NCBI RefSeq assembly: GCF_900302455.1
Contig: NZ_ONZG01000014.1
Location: forward strand, 1 to 64,000
Reading direction: 5' to 3'
Source: Falsiruegeria mediterranea M17
GTDB lineage: Bacteria > Pseudomonadota > Alphaproteobacteria > Rhodobacterales > Rhodobacteraceae
DNA: 64,000 nucleotides
A model generated the notes under the pieces. The model worked only from the letters and a program-made list of their open reading frames with translations, made no database searches and was not told the origin of the DNA. A program made the translations under genes and the position numbers. Each line of letters opens with the position of its first letter. Within the stretch, counting starts at the first letter, position 1. Shown here in pieces: positions 61,952 through 64,000 of the stretch.

Positions 61952-62825
61952 TAACCAGGCGGTCGACTACTATCTGGACGAAAAGCTGGAAGCGGACAAC
62001 AAGCCCAACAGCAAGCCGTACAGCGAAGGCAAGCACCATACCGGCAAAGAGCATTCGTGGGATGAAGGATTCGGTTACTTTGGCGCGGCTGCGCACAGCC
62101 TGGGTCTGAATGCCGAAGACAACTACAACATCGCCAAGAAAAAGGACCTTGCCGTTGCGGACGCCAATGGCGACGGCATGGTTGACCTGAAAACCGAGTT
62201 TGTCTTTGGCCCCGCCTATTATGCAGCTGGTGCCGACAAGTCGGGCAAGACCACTTGTATGACCGACATAATGACTGCCTTCATCGAAGGCCGTAAGCTG
62301 ATCACCTCGGCGCAGCGTGAAGACCTGACAGACGAGCAGCGTACCTAGTTGAAAGCCCATGCCGCGACCATCGAAGAGAACTGGGAAAAGGTTCTGGCTG
62401 AAGCCACGTTTAAATATGCAGGTTCGGTCTACAAGGACACCACCAAGATCGGTGAAGCCGCAGACGACGAAGCCCACGCCAAAGCGTACCGTGCCTACGT
62501 CAAGCATTGGGGGGAGTTGAAGGGCTTTGCCATGGCGCTGCAGAGCGGCAAGACCAACCTGGGCCGCACAGCCGTGCACCTGAACTGACTGATCGGTTAT
62601 GGACCGGTAACCACGGATGAAACCATCGTGTCGGGAATTGACGCGGACGGTAACTTTGTTCGCGACCGCAAGCTGTCGTGGAGCAGCTATCAGCTGAACA
62701 TGCTGCGTGTCCAGGAGCTGCTGTTGGACACTTTTGGTATCGAGGCCCGGGCCAACGACGCAACGGCTGAATTGGCCGGTCTGGTTCAAAGCCTGAACAC
62801 CGACGGTGGCGCAGAAACCGATTGA
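61950..62825 (+). pseudogene. C-terminal half of the DUF4856-like gene, decayed
   Basis: Reading from TAT at 61950 gives YNQAVDYYLDEKLEAD, then HTGKEHSWDEGFGYFGAAAH and DIMTAFIEGRKLITSAQRED, the second half of a DUF4856-type protein that continues the sequence ending at 18364. Two in-frame stops interrupt it: TAG at 62346-62348 and TGA at 62586-62588. The frame then runs to TGA at 62823. There is no start codon or signal sequence of its own. The extra stops imply relaxed selection after the insertion. Confidence 0.7.
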
Positions 62826-62870
62826 TATTGATCACGGGGTGGTCCGGGTTTGCCAGGCCACCCCATCAAC

Positions 62871-63672
62871 ATGACAAGGCCCGGATTGGAACAACTAGAC
62901 CAAATTTCCGCGATTTTCTCGGACTTCATCAATCCCAAAAAGCGGATTTTTGTTGGCTATCTGGTATTGTCCATTCTGATCGCACTGGTGTTTCAGGTCG
63001 GGATCCGCAAATCCTCGGCCAAGGGCGCGTTTGGCGCAATTTTTGACCGCAAGATCCTGCTTTCGCGTTCGTCTGTCGCCGACTACAAGATCTTCGTGAT
63101 CAACCAGGTGATCACGATGCTGGTTTCGCCGTTGCTGCTGACACAGATTGCCATCGCCACGTCCGTATTTTTCTTTCTTCATCGGTTCGAGTTTGTCACG
63201 TCCGGCCAGTTCGAGCAGATAAAGGCGGCCGTTGTTGTTGGTCTGTTTTCCGTGACCCTATTTGTGATCGACGACCTGACCAAATACCTGCTGCACCGCC
63301 GGATGCATCGCATTCCGATCTTGTGGAGCATCCATAAGGTGCACCATTCCGTAACCACCATGACGCCGATCACGGTCTACCGCGTGCACCCGCTTGAGGC
63401 GGTGGTTGGAGTTTCTGTTGATTTCACCGGCGCAGCACCAGATTCACCATTCGGTGGCGCGTCAGCATCACGATCGGAACTTTGGTGCGGCTCTGGCAGT
63501 CTGGGATTGGATGTTCGGTACGCTACACCTGTCCGAGAAACAGGAGCTACAATTTGGTCTTGGGGGTAAACAGGGGGACGAAGGAGATCTGAAAGTGCTC
63601 TATCTTTGGCCGTTCCATGATTTTGCCCGGACCGCGCGCCGGATCGTGACGCGCCCGTTTCAAAGGTTGTGA
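62871..63672 (+). pseudogene. Sterol desaturase / fatty acid hydroxylase family gene with internal deletion
   Basis: The 5' part encodes membrane helices and the first His boxes (LHRRMHRIPILWSIHKVHHS, then TVYRVHPLEAVV). Around 63410 the frame shifts, and the last His box and C-terminus continue in another frame: LEFLLISPAQHQIHHSVARQ, HHDRNFGAALAVWDWMFGTL. Compared with the family, roughly 60 residues including two membrane helices between these parts are missing, so a deletion plus frameshift has destroyed the di-iron membrane enzyme. It lies 45 bp after the DUF4856 remnant and shows that decay extends beyond the island. Confidence 0.75.
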
Positions 63673-63680
63673 TCGGGCAG

Positions 63681-64000
63681 TTAAGGGCGAAGCGGTCGGC
63701 GCCCGTCCTCTTCCAGAATCCAGCACTCTGTGCCCTCAAAGACGGCCGCTGTCAGCGCGTGCCCATAAGCCGCGCCGGTGTCCAGGTTGACGCGATTTCC
63801 GTGATGTTCGGGGGCCGCGACGTGCGAATGGCCGTGCACCACCAACCATGGGTGGGGGGTTTTGTCGTTCAAGAACTCGTCCCGGATCCAGATCAGATCT
63901 TCGGGGTCTTGATCCACGAGCGCCACGCCGGGCTGGACGCCGGCGTGCACGAACAGCAACCCGTTTTCCAGATGGTGGCGTTTCAGCCCGGTCAGAAAGT
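63681..64000 (-). CDS. Metallophosphoesterase (Ser/Thr phosphatase-like), C-terminal part
   Basis: The gene enters from the right edge; about 105 codons are visible. Conserved pieces are LLFVHAGVQPGVALVDQ, DLIWIRDEFL, LVVHGHSHVAAPEHHGNRVN and LDTGAAYGHALTAAVF, typical of the PPP/ApaH-like calcineurin-fold phosphatases, with the His ligands in VHAG and GHSH. The N-terminal metal-binding motifs lie outside the window. The natural substrate may be a phosphoprotein or dinucleoside polyphosphate. Confidence 0.85.
   Translation of the reverse strand, partial: FLTGLKRHHLENGLLFVHAGVQPGVALVDQDPEDLIWIRDEFLNDKTPHPWLVVHGHSHVAAPEHHGNRVNLDTGAAYGHALTAAVFEGTECWILEEDGRRPLRP

Noticed and set aside
61764-62789. 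A 341-codon open frame on the minus strand
   Set aside because: The plus strand encodes the recognisable C-terminal half of the DUF4856-like protein here; the minus-strand frame has no family resemblance and is an antisense shadow, apart from its last ~35 codons, which lie in the island end.
61950-62825. Stop-codon readthrough or recoding in the DUF4856 3' half
   Set aside because: It has two different stop codons, no start and no recoding signals, and is separated from its 5' half by 43 kb; simple decay explains it.

Overview
The window looks like a Roseobacter-group alphaproteobacterium (Rhodobacterales). It has a complete form I aerobic CO dehydrogenase (cox) operon, a repABC-type RepC remnant, Rhodobacterales-style IS5/IS110 remnants, high GC and marine-type catabolic genes. 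This assignment rests on recalled family resemblance, not on a search.

Region 1 (1-9055) is a catabolic and regulatory block. It holds the start of a ComD-like TPP enzyme subunit, a TetR repressor divergent from a cupin and a GMC oxidoreductase, a LysR regulator divergent from a flavin-dependent monooxygenase, a 4-oxalocrotonate tautomerase and an alpha/beta hydrolase. A second GMC oxidoreductase and a formylglycine-generating-enzyme homologue follow.

Region 2 (9089-17649, minus strand) is the cox cluster in the order coxM-coxS-coxL-coxD-coxE-coxF(xdhC)-small ORF-coxG. An MHYT-LytTR membrane regulator lies upstream. Two direct repeats 21 bp apart between the regulator and coxM look like its operator.

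Region 3 (18365-61949) is a roughly 43.6-kb insertion. The N-terminal half of a secreted DUF4856-like protein ends at 18364 and its C-terminal half resumes in register at 61950, with a TA at both junctions. The left end carries decayed plasmid and mobile DNA: a 3' repC fragment, parD with a broken parE, a broken tyrosine recombinase, and IS5 and IS110 remnants. A GFA-type gene follows. The cargo is a secretion-like locus: SapC protein, a single 30.6-kb gene for a 10,197-residue protein with an N-terminal LEPR-XLL-type motif, then a tightly coupled operon. That operon encodes a GAF-fused HlyD adaptor, an M50 site-2-protease-like membrane protein with a PqqD-like N-terminus and a barrel-sandwich C-terminus, a SecA motor lacking most of the C-terminal domains, a periplasmic HlyD-type adaptor and a second SapC protein. 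The giant protein has RTX-like blocks at both ends, thousands of residues of Gly/Ala-rich beta-helix-like repeats and an internal HExxHxxGxxH zinc-protease motif. My reading is that the operon exports, processes and anchors this surface protein.

Region 4 (61950-64000) is the right flank: the decayed DUF4856 half (two further in-frame stops), a sterol-desaturase gene broken by an internal deletion, and the end of a metallophosphoesterase gene.
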